Source: Syntrophobacteraceae bacterium
GTDB taxonomy: Bacteria > Desulfobacterota > Syntrophobacteria > Syntrophobacterales > Syntrophobacteraceae
Assembly (NCBI GenBank): GCA_031292215.1
Contig: JARLHO010000094.1
Coordinates: forward strand, 1 to 39,499
Length of the DNA: 39,499 nucleotides
Direction: 5' to 3'
Positions within the stretch are counted from its first letter, which is position 1; each line of letters opens with the position of its first letter. Made by a program: the position numbers and the translations under genes. Below, piece after piece: positions 8,001-15,300 of this stretch. The notes beneath the pieces were generated by a model that worked only from the letters and a program-made list of their open reading frames with translations, did no database searches and was not told the DNA's origin.

Positions 8001-9815
8001 TTAAGCATAGCGATGTTTCTTCCCAGAAGGCGCTGGAACATACTTTTGCGGGCGTACTTCGAAGAGTTCTCTCAAAACGAGAATGTGCAACTCTATTTGA
8101 AGGTTAATTATCCCTCCTGGCATCCGGACCCTGGCCAGCCTCGAGTCGATCTTCTGGAGCTTGTGGAAAGCCTCAGGCGGACGACCAATTCAAAAGCATC
8201 TGTCATTATAGACGACAATCTGGGGACTCGGTCGGAACTGGTAAACATTGTAGATGGCTGCGACGTTTACGTTTCAACTGACGTCACCCTGACCGCGCCC
8301 GTTGGCGAGGCGATGATGAGGCAGAGGTTGGCGATTATCGTGGACGGGTGGGGATCGTCTCTGCCCGACGAGCAACTGATAGTCATTGCGGCCGATCCCA
8401 ACGCAAAAGAGCCATTTACTCCAGATATGCTCAAATATCAGCCCCATCACAAAGGCAGTTCCATGCCGGTGCTAAACGTAGCGGACGTTCGCCGCGCACT
8501 CAGGCGCGCCTTCGATATGCCGATCGAGGAGCGGCAAAACAGAAGCAAGACGGCATTTTCTCAATTGGGCGTCGTTTATGATTCGAAACGAAGCGTGGCC
8601 GATGCGATGACACAAATGGCGGCCGTTTGGAGGGGCGGCACTCAACCAGGAATCACTTTGCCGGTTCGAAGGCCGAAAAGGATTATCTGGGAAGGCTCAC
8701 AATTTGTAAATAATTCGGCTGCACACATAAACAGGGAACTTTGCCATCAGCTTCTTGTGTCTGGAGAGCAGCTTTCCATAATTCCCTTTGAGCCCAGCGA
8801 GTTTGCGCCGGAAGTCGATCCGCGATTTAGTTTGCTCGCCAACAGGTTTTATGCCCCGCTGGCAGGAGCGCCTGACGTGCACGTTCGCCATCACTTGTCG
8901 CCCATTTTCACCCCTCCTCCACAAGGCCACTGGGTCATGGTCCATTCATGGGAATACGGTCGACTTCCTGAAGGCTGGATTGAGCCAATGACAAATTTGG
9001 TTGACGAAATATGGGTACCCGGCAGGCATGTTCAAAAAGCCTGTATCGCAAGCGGAATCCCGGCGGATCGAGTTATTGTGGTGCCCAACGGGGTAAATCC
9101 GGATATGTTCAAACCTATTGACCGAAAACGTCACAAGAAATTCAGGTTCCTTTTTACAGGGGGGGCTTTGTGGCGAAAAGGAATCGACATCCTTCTCCGC
9201 GCCTACTTGGAGGCATTTACAAAAAACGATAACGCTATCCTGATAGTAAAGGATTCTCCTTCGGAAACCCACCGACCGGACATTGCCGCAGCGAGATTGA
9301 TAACCGATATTCGCAAAAACGGGAACTCAGCGGAAATCATTCATTACACCCAGGTTCTGGACGTGAACCAAAGGCTGGCCCTCTATCATGCCTGTGACTG
9401 CGTAGTCCACCCTTACCGGGCCGAGGGTTTGGGCTTGTCTGTAATGGAGTCAATGGCTTGCGGCATCCCGGTAATCACAACGACTGGAGGGGCTTCCGAC
9501 GATTTTTGTAGTCCGGAAAACGCTTATCTGATTCCTTCCCGGCGTGTCGATTTCGCTCCTTATGATATACCGCTCGCAGGCGGTGCGGGCTGGGTACTTG
9601 AACCCGATGTGGAGGCATTGACGTTTTTGCTGCGAGAGGTCTATAAAAATAGAGATTCAGCCCAAGCCAAGGCCGCACGGGCTTCCGAATTTATAAGATC
9701 GCATTATTCGTGGGAAAGTATCGCACGGAAAGTCAGATCTCAGGTTGAGGTGTTAATTAGGCGTCCGGTTCTTAGAGAAAACAAAACTGAAAAACGACCC
9801 CTTGAACAGGAATGA
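5007..9815 (+). CDS. Giant four-module glycosyltransferase (internal duplication)
   Basis: A single 1602-residue protein built as A-B-A'-B'. Module A (residues ~1-390) begins near GPVYQRSGYGVAARSF and contains TAPVSEAILRLRPAIITDGWG-like sequence (shown here shortened: TAPVSEAIL, ITDGWG). Module B (~415-790) contains VDEIWVPSTYVRNGF, KFLFVGETYRRKGFDLVLKA and the GT4 signature SSFGLAIAEAMACGLPV near 675. A' begins near 829 (APFYNRSGYGVGARAF) and has TAPVGEAMM and IVDGWG. B' (~1220-1580) has VDEIWVPGRHVQKAC, RFLFTGGALWRKGIDILLRA and GLGLSVMESMACGIPV near 1473. The halves are clearly homologous, so the gene arose by tandem duplication of a two-module ancestor. B and B' keep the retaining GT4 E-x7-E region and should transfer sugars; A and A' are more divergent. 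Role inferred: assembly of a repeating glycan in the cytoplasm. No membrane segment or signal peptide is evident. Confidence 0.85.
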   Translation: MSSPVPGTVILFGPVYQRSGYGVAARSFVMGFYQAGLRIKVVPVDCNSGAEPGLDDYDHHLMRSLELTEVISPVTAIFCYVPTYVFPKLSLPEPNVRIMLTTFASNANSPLPPPRLIFICNRMDQVWLANEIENRSWIRAGLNPELVQPIIWPHMWVENRVLPPVYLQQRTPDRKFRFLHISLLLPRRRLDALIEAFFEEFRDEPSAELYLKISYPTWHPIPEKPQKDLRALIDGLVGRTGSKASIILDDSTDDTRSEIAMLYDSCDFYVSTDTTNTAPVSEAILRLRPAIITDGWGVELPDELLVIPNSERQITITPGMAEYMPQYRDTSFPALELPVIRRVLRQAFDMNSKEREWRARAGLEFIRARYSFQVAIPGAVAAITKAWEKKSAVDKKEQDISATRSSVQGKTEKTDKGKYSILWSGLQLAYGSLPRTNRNICLRLMERGHTVSIMPSYGPFWVEELSLSDDPDYCKLADKFYDPLPSVPNVYVTHAWDPVLQPSPKSHFVFMSCWKYGSIPVDWLDPLRKMVDEIWVPSTYVRNGFIQSGVPAEQVQVIPLGVDVTRFNPLAQPYPLKTRKRFKFLFVGETYRRKGFDLVLKAFRENFKKSDDVCLVVKDIDSSEFYRHKPGAHAIKSCRLHADHPEIEYLDFMLKDEEMPGLYTACDCLVAPSKASSFGLAIAEAMACGLPVIVTQAGPALDFCNIENAYFLPARQTNEGQRQVGAWKTAHPPTFFELDPIRMGQVMRYVVKNPDLAKRKGTAGAKHIRENFDWNHSLDAIEHRIRLLCKKPIRHMNITEAKVPATPQKVPENGNTNISAVPGGALGSGGTLVWVAPFYNRSGYGVGARAFVTALHEAGVRIRTIPVDGSEPGIDDCNLELIGSLEKTPIEPPVTAIFSHVPHQLWVDMVLPRPHKKILATTFDSSAQGNVPPQSWIEICKEMDQVWLMSEKEKKAFLKAGLPEEKLSVVTWPHHWMSNPYIPLPSPPARLGGRPFRFLSIAMFLPRRRWNILLRAYFEEFSQNENVQLYLKVNYPSWHPDPGQPRVDLLELVESLRRTTNSKASVIIDDNLGTRSELVNIVDGCDVYVSTDVTLTAPVGEAMMRQRLAIIVDGWGSSLPDEQLIVIAADPNAKEPFTPDMLKYQPHHKGSSMPVLNVADVRRALRRAFDMPIEERQNRSKTAFSQLGVVYDSKRSVADAMTQMAAVWRGGTQPGITLPVRRPKRIIWEGSQFVNNSAAHINRELCHQLLVSGEQLSIIPFEPSEFAPEVDPRFSLLANRFYAPLAGAPDVHVRHHLSPIFTPPPQGHWVMVHSWEYGRLPEGWIEPMTNLVDEIWVPGRHVQKACIASGIPADRVIVVPNGVNPDMFKPIDRKRHKKFRFLFTGGALWRKGIDILLRAYLEAFTKNDNAILIVKDSPSETHRPDIAAARLITDIRKNGNSAEIIHYTQVLDVNQRLALYHACDCVVHPYRAEGLGLSVMESMACGIPVITTTGGASDDFCSPENAYLIPSRRVDFAPYDIPLAGGAGWVLEPDVEALTFLLREVYKNRDSAQAKAARASEFIRSHYSWESIARKVRSQVEVLIRRPVLRENKTEKRPLEQE

Positions 9816-9819
9816 GTTG

Positions 9820-10968
9820 ATGAGATGCTCTCGAAACTGCCCGATTTGTTCGGCTGAAAGCAAAGAACTAGTATTTAAAAATAAGATGGCCGATCTTGGC
9901 AGCTTCGATCTGAGCTATGATGTCGTGATTTGCATGAAATGCGGCTTTGTATTCGCGGATAATATCATAGACGAGCAATCACTCCACGAGTATTACAGAA
10001 CTTATTCGAAATATGACATCGTAAGCTCGATAGAAGCGGTCCCGCTACATACCAGACAGTCGGCTGCCAATTGCGCAGCGATTGTCAGCAGCCATCTCCC
10101 CCCGGAAACCAGAGTCATCGACATTGGAAGCTCCATAGGAGTTTTTTTAAATGAGCTGAAGCAAACGGGTTTTTCGAATCTCTACGGCATCGACCCCGCG
10201 CCCGCCTGCTCAAAGATAGCCAGGACACTTTTCGATATCGAGGTGGATTGTGGATTTTTGACCAGCAAGGTCGATCTTCACGACTACGACCTGATTGTAT
10301 TATCAAACATTCTAGAGCATATAACCGATTTGGGATCTTTTCTAGCCATTATATCGTCGACCTTGAAAAAAGGTGCACACCTTTTTATCGAGGTACCCGC
10401 CGGAGATATGTTCTTCAAGGAAACCACCGAGTACATGGGGGAGTTCAGCATCGAACATATCAACTATTTCGGCGTGAAGTCGCTGGAAAGGCTCTTGGGG
10501 CAACATGGGTTCCACATGACCAATTCTTCATACGCAACCTACGGGAAGGGGATTATCACCATCGATTTCCTGTGCGTCTTTGACGGTATAAGCAGGGACG
10601 ACGGGCAGCGCGATTCCAACCTCAAAGAGAGCATGGTGCGCTATGTTGAAACCAACAGATCGATTATTCGCAGGATCGATCAAGTCCTGGGTTGTCTTAG
10701 CGACAAGATCGCAATCTATGGAGCAGGAAGCCATACAGCGAGATTGCTCAAACAAAGCGACTTACAATCAAAGACGATAGTTGCAGTCGTCGACAATAAT
10801 CCTAATCTCATCGGAAAAACAATAGATGCGGCGATCATCGAAGATGCAAGGGAATTTGGCTGCCTTCCAGATGTTCCTGTGCTGATATCGTCATACAACT
10901 ATCAGGAAGAAATCAGGAAGATTCTGATCGATAAGGGATTTGAGGAAACAATAGTAACAGTCTATTAA
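9820..10968 (+). CDS. Class I SAM methyltransferase, sugar C-methyltransferase-like
   Basis: About 382 residues. The N-terminus has a zinc-binding-like cysteine set (CSRNCPIC at residues 3-10, then CMKC at 38-41). The SAM-binding motif I is RVIDIGSSIGVFLNEL (about 98-113), followed by LYGIDPAP and LIVLSNILEHI. The C-terminal domain starts with KIAIYGAGSHTARLLKQ and VVAVVDNNPNLIGKTID. This three-part layout is that of NDP-sugar C-methyltransferases (NovU/TylCIII type), though a different acceptor is possible. I chose ATG 9820, preceded by CAGGAATGA; a TTG at 9802 would overlap the glycosyltransferase by 14 bases. It is the last plus-strand gene of the cassette. The C-terminal GAG-VDNN module parallels the N-terminal module of the FkbM protein. 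Confidence 0.8.
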   Translation: MRCSRNCPICSAESKELVFKNKMADLGSFDLSYDVVICMKCGFVFADNIIDEQSLHEYYRTYSKYDIVSSIEAVPLHTRQSAANCAAIVSSHLPPETRVIDIGSSIGVFLNELKQTGFSNLYGIDPAPACSKIARTLFDIEVDCGFLTSKVDLHDYDLIVLSNILEHITDLGSFLAIISSTLKKGAHLFIEVPAGDMFFKETTEYMGEFSIEHINYFGVKSLERLLGQHGFHMTNSSYATYGKGIITIDFLCVFDGISRDDGQRDSNLKESMVRYVETNRSIIRRIDQVLGCLSDKIAIYGAGSHTARLLKQSDLQSKTIVAVVDNNPNLIGKTIDAAIIEDAREFGCLPDVPVLISSYNYQEEIRKILIDKGFEETIVTVY

Positions 10969-10974
10969 TGGGTG

Positions 10975-11130
10975 ACTTTCCAGCAGGGCTGAGCAGATGA
11001 AATAGATTTTAACTCCGGGCCCTTTTTCCATGATCAGAGAGTTCGGAGCTGTTTTGGCGGATACGTTAAAGCTGTGCCCACCCTCATGCAACCAATGTTC
11101 GATCCAGGCGAGGACGGGAACGATGCCTAC
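10975..11130 (-). other. Minus-strand coding-like fragment between convergent genes
   Basis: The gap between the methyltransferase and the sulfotransferase holds a minus-strand frame reading LAWIEHWLHEGGHSFNVSA, then PNSLIMEKGPGVKIYFIC. It has protein-like composition and could be the C-terminal tail of a lost gene. I do not recognise the family, and there is no start codon with a ribosome binding site. Confidence 0.2.
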
Positions 11131-11172
11131 GAGGCTATATCGCAGACATAAATGTCAAAAGGCTGCGCAATC

Positions 11173-11967
11173 TCAATATCCCATCAATTTATTAATGTTT
11201 TCATCGCCAATAAGAATATTTTTGGAAAACCACTGTTCAGCAAATGGCGACCAGTAGTCCTCATATTTTGAACTTTTGCCCTCTGATTTCGTTACTGTCT
11301 TTTCCCCAAGCGCTTTGTTTAGAATAGACTCCGGGTCAGTCTTGCGCCCGATTTGCAGAAAATCACAAAGAGATTGAAGTGCCTGCCTGGAAATAGATTT
11401 ATCACTATGAATCAAGTCTTCATGCCTGATTTTTATAATCTCCATATTGGGATGAGGGTTCCGGATAACGTATTCCCAACATGCCACTTGCTTCATCTGG
11501 GTGAGAGGTCCACAGGGCTCGGCATAGTTTAGCAGATAATTTATGAATTTGGCCTTGGGGTCGGAAATCCTTATCCAGGGGTGTTCGGATTCTTTGATCC
11601 TGGTGGACTGGATCATGAATCTCATGTGTGAAACTAGACAATGCTTGAGATCCCGCACAAGAAAGATAATTTTGAATGAATCGCTCAGAGGGCCTTTGAC
11701 TTCCGGGGTTGGCGGCAAGTGACCAACTGCGAATTCCCCGGGGTTGATTCTGTCGAGGACGTCCTGAAATGTCATTTTGTAGAAAACGATTTCCGGCGAT
11801 GTTCGATGAATCTCCTTTGGTACGAACCTGAAGTGATAAAGTCCAATAAATTTATCGTCATAACGAACGTGAGTATACGATTCGGCCAATCCTAAACCTT
11901 TGAGAATCTCATAAACAAAGTAGGTGCCCGCTTTCGGGATTGTGACGAGCATAACTCGATTTTTCAT
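11173..11967 (-). CDS. Sulfotransferase-domain protein
   Basis: 264 residues with the hallmarks of PAPS-dependent sulfotransferases. IPKAGTYFVYEIL near residues 10-22 is the 5'-phosphosulfate loop (PKxGTxF). FLVRDLKHCLVSHMRF near 102-117 is the 3'-phosphate-binding strand, with R105-D106 and S113. A C-terminal KSEGKSSKYEDYW region corresponds to the loop that usually closes over PAPS. The enzyme should move sulfate from PAPS to a hydroxyl or amine; given its neighbours, a glycan is the likely acceptor (inference). ATG 11967 has GTGGAG upstream. The gene is on the minus strand, convergent with the rest of the cassette, and starts downstream of the right inverted repeat. If that repeat carries a promoter, it would drive this gene. 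Confidence 0.82.
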   Translation of the reverse strand: MKNRVMLVTIPKAGTYFVYEILKGLGLAESYTHVRYDDKFIGLYHFRFVPKEIHRTSPEIVFYKMTFQDVLDRINPGEFAVGHLPPTPEVKGPLSDSFKIIFLVRDLKHCLVSHMRFMIQSTRIKESEHPWIRISDPKAKFINYLLNYAEPCGPLTQMKQVACWEYVIRNPHPNMEIIKIRHEDLIHSDKSISRQALQSLCDFLQIGRKTDPESILNKALGEKTVTKSEGKSSKYEDYWSPFAEQWFSKNILIGDENINKLMGY

Positions 11968-12114
11968 TTTAAAGCTCCACTCACTTGCATTTTATTTGCT
12001 TGCAAGGGTCTATGAATGATTGATTTTCCCCGTATCCACCGATAACAAGCCCGATTGGAAATTCCGGGTTGAACGTGTTGCTTCGAGAATTCCGGGAGGT
12101 TTTTGTAATATCGC

Positions 12115-12406
12115 CAACGTATCGACCGGATTGGGTCCTCCCCCCCATGTACTCCTCCTTACAATTACCCACACATGCGCCCACTTACCCCTTAGCGGAG
12201 ACTCCCGGGAAAGGGGCTTGGCCCGATCGCCCCCCTCTTTTGCAAGGGGGGGTTGGGGGGATTTACTCTCCAGCCGCTTGCAATGACGCGCATGGACCGG
12301 CTGGGCTCGCTCGCCCCCCTTATTTGCAACTTTGCAAAAGGAGATAGGTGGGCGTATGTGTGGGATCGGAGTAGAACCCGCTGTCGGTGTCGGTTGCCGC
12401 ATGAAT
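12115..12406 (-). pseudogene. Relic of an epimerase gene paralogous to 2541-3596, split by a MITE
   Basis: Two short minus-strand blocks match the epimerase gene in collinear order. 12361-12406 is the inverse of 2856-2901 (ATTCATGCGGCAACCGACAC and onward), essentially identical. 12115-12156 is the inverse of about 3040-3078 (GAGTACATGG, CCCAATCCGGTCGATACG) with a 3-base insertion. The ~140 bases between them in the intact gene are replaced by MITE copy 1, and bases corresponding to 2465-2855 are deleted. The right MITE junction shares TGGG with the gene, as expected for a microhomology deletion. Sequence between 12010 and 12114 continues open but is not recognisable. Confidence 0.75.
12159..12364. 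mobile_element. MITE copy 1 (right end truncated)
   Basis: It starts with the terminal sequence TTACAATTACCCACACATGC and ends with GTGGGCGTATGTGTGGG, where the last outer bases of the right terminus are lost into the epimerase relic. The interior matches copies at 21904-22291 and 37908-38123, including ACTCTCCAGCCGCTTGCAAT and a GC-rich CCCCCC/GGGGGG hairpin. It encodes no protein, so it would need a transposase supplied in trans. Confidence 0.8.
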
Positions 12407-12820
12407 AAGGAATAATAGCCGATACGTAATTTTAGCAAACATCGTGCCATGGATTTAAGGGGTGATTGGATGTGAGTGAAAATTACAGGACCCTTACATG
12501 CGTTATCCCGGCCATGACGTATGTCTTTTAACCCTGCGGGCTTACTGTCCGTGGCCTTCGGTGCGGCCGGGAAAATCCCCGGATTCGCTCAATCGTTTGA
12601 CAGCGAATCTTGGTCGGCAGCGTCATTATGCCGACTCCGGTTTCATATCCCGAACGCGTCCGCACAGGTGGTTGAAGAATTTGAAGCCGGAATCTTGATT
12701 CCCTGGAATGGTCAAACCTTGGTGAGTACATGAGGGTGTGAGCGTCCATCTCAATGATACCCTTCCTTTACCTGACGCAATCAGCCGAGTTGTCGGTGTG
12801 GCTTTCATGCCTGATCCTGC
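12407..12820 (-). repeat. Long inverted repeat, right copy (~415 bp)
   Basis: Inverse of 2049-2464, read on the minus strand. It ends at the same AAGGAATAATAG boundary, where it joins the epimerase relic. Relative to the left copy, the promoter-spacer palindrome is missing (TTGCTAAAATTACGTATC in place of TTGCCTGAAATCAGGCATC). It points toward the sulfotransferase. Confidence 0.85.
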
Positions 12821-12855
12821 GAGCAGTTCGATTGAGGCGGGTTGAATTCCATCCG

Positions 12856-13005
12856 GAAGCGTACCGCATGGACTTTCTTGAATTGGAGGGAGGGATGCTG
12901 GGGGTCTTGCGTCCATAGCCTGTGTGTTTCCCTTGCTTTATCCTTCACATCGGATGGAAGAGGTTCGAAAGCTTTCCAAAAGCTACCGGACGCCTTGCTG
13001 ATCAC
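12856..13005 (-). pseudogene. RelE/ParE-like toxin fragment
   Basis: On the minus strand this reads VISKASGSFWKAFEPLPSD, then VKDKARETHRLWTQDPQHPS, then LQFKKVHAVRF. It matches the first half of RelE/HigB-type toxins (FWxxFxxLPxxVxxxARxxYxLWxxDPxHPSLxFKxV). The C-terminal half with the catalytic residues is absent, and no antitoxin is visible. It is a dead remnant lying next to the right inverted repeat. Confidence 0.55.
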
Positions 13006-13704
13006 AATATCTCTTCCATGGACTTGGTTTGTCCCGCCTTGTGCATGGTAGAGAGCGCCGTCCACCAGTTGGCATCTGAGAACACCGGTTCGGCACTTCC
13101 AGCGGAGATTTCACAAAGAACCGGCAAAAAATCCTGTCTGGAAAATTGCGATCTGGAATCGCCTCCGCTCCAAATTGAGTCTTGCCAACGCTGTAATACT
13201 CGCCAAATCCAGGCGCCCTGGACACGATTCGCGGCACCTTAAACCGCCCCCGGATCCTTTGGCTGATAGAAGCCTGGTTTAACCGGGATAACGTTACCCC
13301 CGATTTTCGGACCTCCCTTTTCCGTCCGCCGCCGGTAAAAATTCCGCCCCTTCCGGACTTTTCCCCGCCACAGAATCTCGCCCATGAATGCGAAACCCTG
13401 GGGTTTCCCCTCTCTGTCCATCCCCTGGAGCTTGCCGTTATACGCACACCAACCGTTGCGGCCTCCGCTATGGCTCATTACATCGGGAAAAAATACCATG
13501 CAGGGGTGGCCGGTTACCAGAAAGGTAAGTCTACACCCTGGAGGGGGAGGAAATGGAGTTTTTTGCCTTCGAAGACCTGTCCACAATCTTTGTGACGCTC
13601 TTTTTCCCTAGACCCTTCAAAAGATTTTGCCAGGACCTGGACATGAGCCACGCATATCTTCTCTTCGGCCTGGTGGAAAGCGAATTCGGCGCGGCCTCCC
13701 TAAC
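13006..13704. other. Decayed region, no intact gene
   Basis: Both strands have medium-length open frames but no recognisable domain or ribosome binding site. A minus-strand reading near 13290-13500 (CAYNGKLQGMDREGKPQGF, GGNVIPVKPGFYQPKDPG) looks protein-like and may be a gene remnant of unknown family. Confidence 0.3.
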
Positions 13705-13750
13705 CGTCCATCACGCCCGCCGCATCCAGACAAACCCCACCGGCGCCGCC
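13705..13750 (+). repeat. 46-bp direct repeat, right copy
   Basis: Second copy of 1833-1878 in the same orientation, about five mismatches by eye; similarity stops on both sides. Confidence 0.65.
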
Positions 13751-13894
13751 CAAACGCCGCCGGCCCTCCGGGTTGGCGCAGGTCGCAAAGATCGCTTGAC
13801 GCCCCAGAGCAACCGTGACTTGTCCTCCTGCGCGATTAGCGCGTTGCGCCTCCTGCCCCCTCTCCTCTCTTTGGCGCGTAGCGGGAGAAAGCAA

Positions 13895-13923
13895 CTGGCA
13901 TTCCGGCTCAGTGCTGGTATAAT
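13895..13923 (+). promoter_or_regulatory. Candidate sigma-70 promoter for the ankyrin gene
   Basis: CTGGCA (13895-13900) and a consensus TATAAT (13918-13923) are separated by 17 bases. The transcript would start about 55 bases before the ATG at 13987. Confidence 0.6.
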
Positions 13924-13986
13924 CTACCCGTTGGAATTTACTCAAAAGATCATATGTTGCCCCTTGACATTTCCGAGGAGGACCTA

Positions 13987-14763
13987 ATGCGTTCAGGGCA
14001 TGCCGGCTGTAAGGCGAAAATGTTGGTGACAGTGACTGTGATCTTCACTTTGTGGGCGGCTTTTGCCACTGCCGGTGTAAACGAGGATTTCATCGAAGCG
14101 GCAAATCGTGGTGATCTGCCCGAGGTTGAAAGCCTGCTTTGCAAGGGCGTCGATGTAAACGCCAAGGATAAGAACGGCGAAACCGCTTTGATGCAAGCAT
14201 CTATGAGTGGTCACACGGCTGTTGTCGAATTGCTGATTGCCAAGGGGGCTGACGTCAATGCAAAGGACAATTACGGCCAGACCGCTATGATGAACGTCGA
14301 CAATAAGGATGTCGTCGAATTGCTGCTTGCAAAGGGCGCCGACGTCAACGCAGAGGCGCAGAACGGTTTGACCGCTTTAATGAACGCCTCCGCAACGGAC
14401 AATAAGGATGTCGTTGAATTGCTGCTTGCAAAAGGCGCCGACGTCAATGCAAAGTTTAAGGAAGACGGCCAAACCGTTTTGATGCTGGCCTCGCGGCGGG
14501 GCAGCATGGAGGCCATGGAGTTGCTGCTTGCAAGGGGCGCCGAAATCAATGCCAGGGATAATGACGGCCAAACGGCTTTGATGCTGGCCTCTCAGCAACC
14601 CCAGCTATATATGAAGGATGCCGTGAAGTTGCTGCTCGCAAAGGGCGCCGACGTCAATGCCCGAGATAAGGACGGCGAAACCGCTTTGATGCTGGCCTCT
14701 CAGGAATCTCAGGAAAGCAGCAAGGCTGTCGTGGAGTTGCTGCGCAAGGCTGGAGCGAAATAA
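13987..14763 (+). CDS. Secreted ankyrin-repeat protein
   Basis: 258 residues. The start at 13987 is set by GAGGAGG just upstream; an earlier in-frame ATG at 13954 lacks one. Residues 1-29 form a Sec signal peptide (basic start, hydrophobic LVTVTVIFTLWAAFATA), so the protein is probably periplasmic. Seven ankyrin repeats follow, with the repeating core VVELLLAKGADVNAK and GQTALMLAS. The third repeat is shortened (TAMMNVDNKD), losing about eight residues of its first helix. The repeats are also near-identical at the DNA level, which favours gain and loss of units by recombination. Ankyrin arrays bind proteins; the partner is unknown. It stands alone behind its own promoter. Confidence 0.85.
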   Translation: MRSGHAGCKAKMLVTVTVIFTLWAAFATAGVNEDFIEAANRGDLPEVESLLCKGVDVNAKDKNGETALMQASMSGHTAVVELLIAKGADVNAKDNYGQTAMMNVDNKDVVELLLAKGADVNAEAQNGLTALMNASATDNKDVVELLLAKGADVNAKFKEDGQTVLMLASRRGSMEAMELLLARGAEINARDNDGQTALMLASQQPQLYMKDAVKLLLAKGADVNARDKDGETALMLASQESQESSKAVVELLRKAGAK

Positions 14764-14985
14764 TGAAGATGAAGCATAGAAGATGGATCGCATTTCATCG
14801 GCTATCGATTGTCGCATGGGGGTCTTGGCGCAGACCGTTTTCCAGGCTCGGGCCTTCCGATGCACCGCTTCCAAGTCCGTCTTCCCTGGTATTTATTGTT
14901 GCGCATATAGTGTGCATGGTTGCATAGCGGTCGAATCGCCCCGAGCCTCGCCCTAAAAATTTTGCAAGCCAAAAGGAGAACCGAG

Positions 14986-15264
14986 ATGGCTTTGGACCCC
15001 GGTATAGGCTACAAGATAACCGCAACCGTCCTGGAATCCAAAGGTCATTGCGATGCCGGTCACCAGGTGGGAGATTCATTCCAGATTAGCTGTCACAACC
15101 CCGATGGGCTGTGCGGCTTTTTCTATCACGACCTTTTTCCCACACTGCAGACCTTCCAGTTCGGAGGGAATCTCCCATGGTGGAACGGCGACACAATCCT
15201 GGTCGGATGCCCTGACGCGAAAAACCTGGTGACCCTGAAGTTGGAAAGAAACAAAAGAGGCTGA
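14986..15264 (+). CDS. TIGR04076 family protein
   Basis: 92 residues with AAAGGAGAACCGAG ahead of the ATG at 14986. It shows the family pattern: ITATVLESKGHCDAGHQVGD near the start, then NPDGLCGFFYHDLFPTLQTF, FGGNLPWW and VGCPDAKNLVTLKLER. The conserved cysteines and histidines (C22, H26 region; C43; C75 region) suggest metal or redox chemistry. The family is small, single-domain and uncharacterised as far as I know. No operon partner is evident: 222 bases without a gene separate it from the ankyrin gene. Confidence 0.75.
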   Translation: MALDPGIGYKITATVLESKGHCDAGHQVGDSFQISCHNPDGLCGFFYHDLFPTLQTFQFGGNLPWWNGDTILVGCPDAKNLVTLKLERNKRG

Positions 15265-15300
15265 TTGAAGGTACCCGTCCCCCCTTCCTGTCCTTCCATG

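Noticed and set aside
12010-12450. 146-codon minus-strand frame through the MITE
   Set aside because: It joins repeat, epimerase relic, MITE and unrelated DNA; a chimera of non-coding pieces, not a gene.
2049-12820. Site-specific invertible switch
   Set aside because: No invertase or recombinase gene is near, and the repeats are far longer than usual recombinase sites; only general recombination is plausible, so I report framing and not a proven switch.
14100-14763. Regular repeats that might be a CRISPR array
   Set aside because: The period is ~99 bases, in frame, and encodes ankyrin repeats; no spacer-like unique segments. No CRISPR array was seen anywhere in the window.
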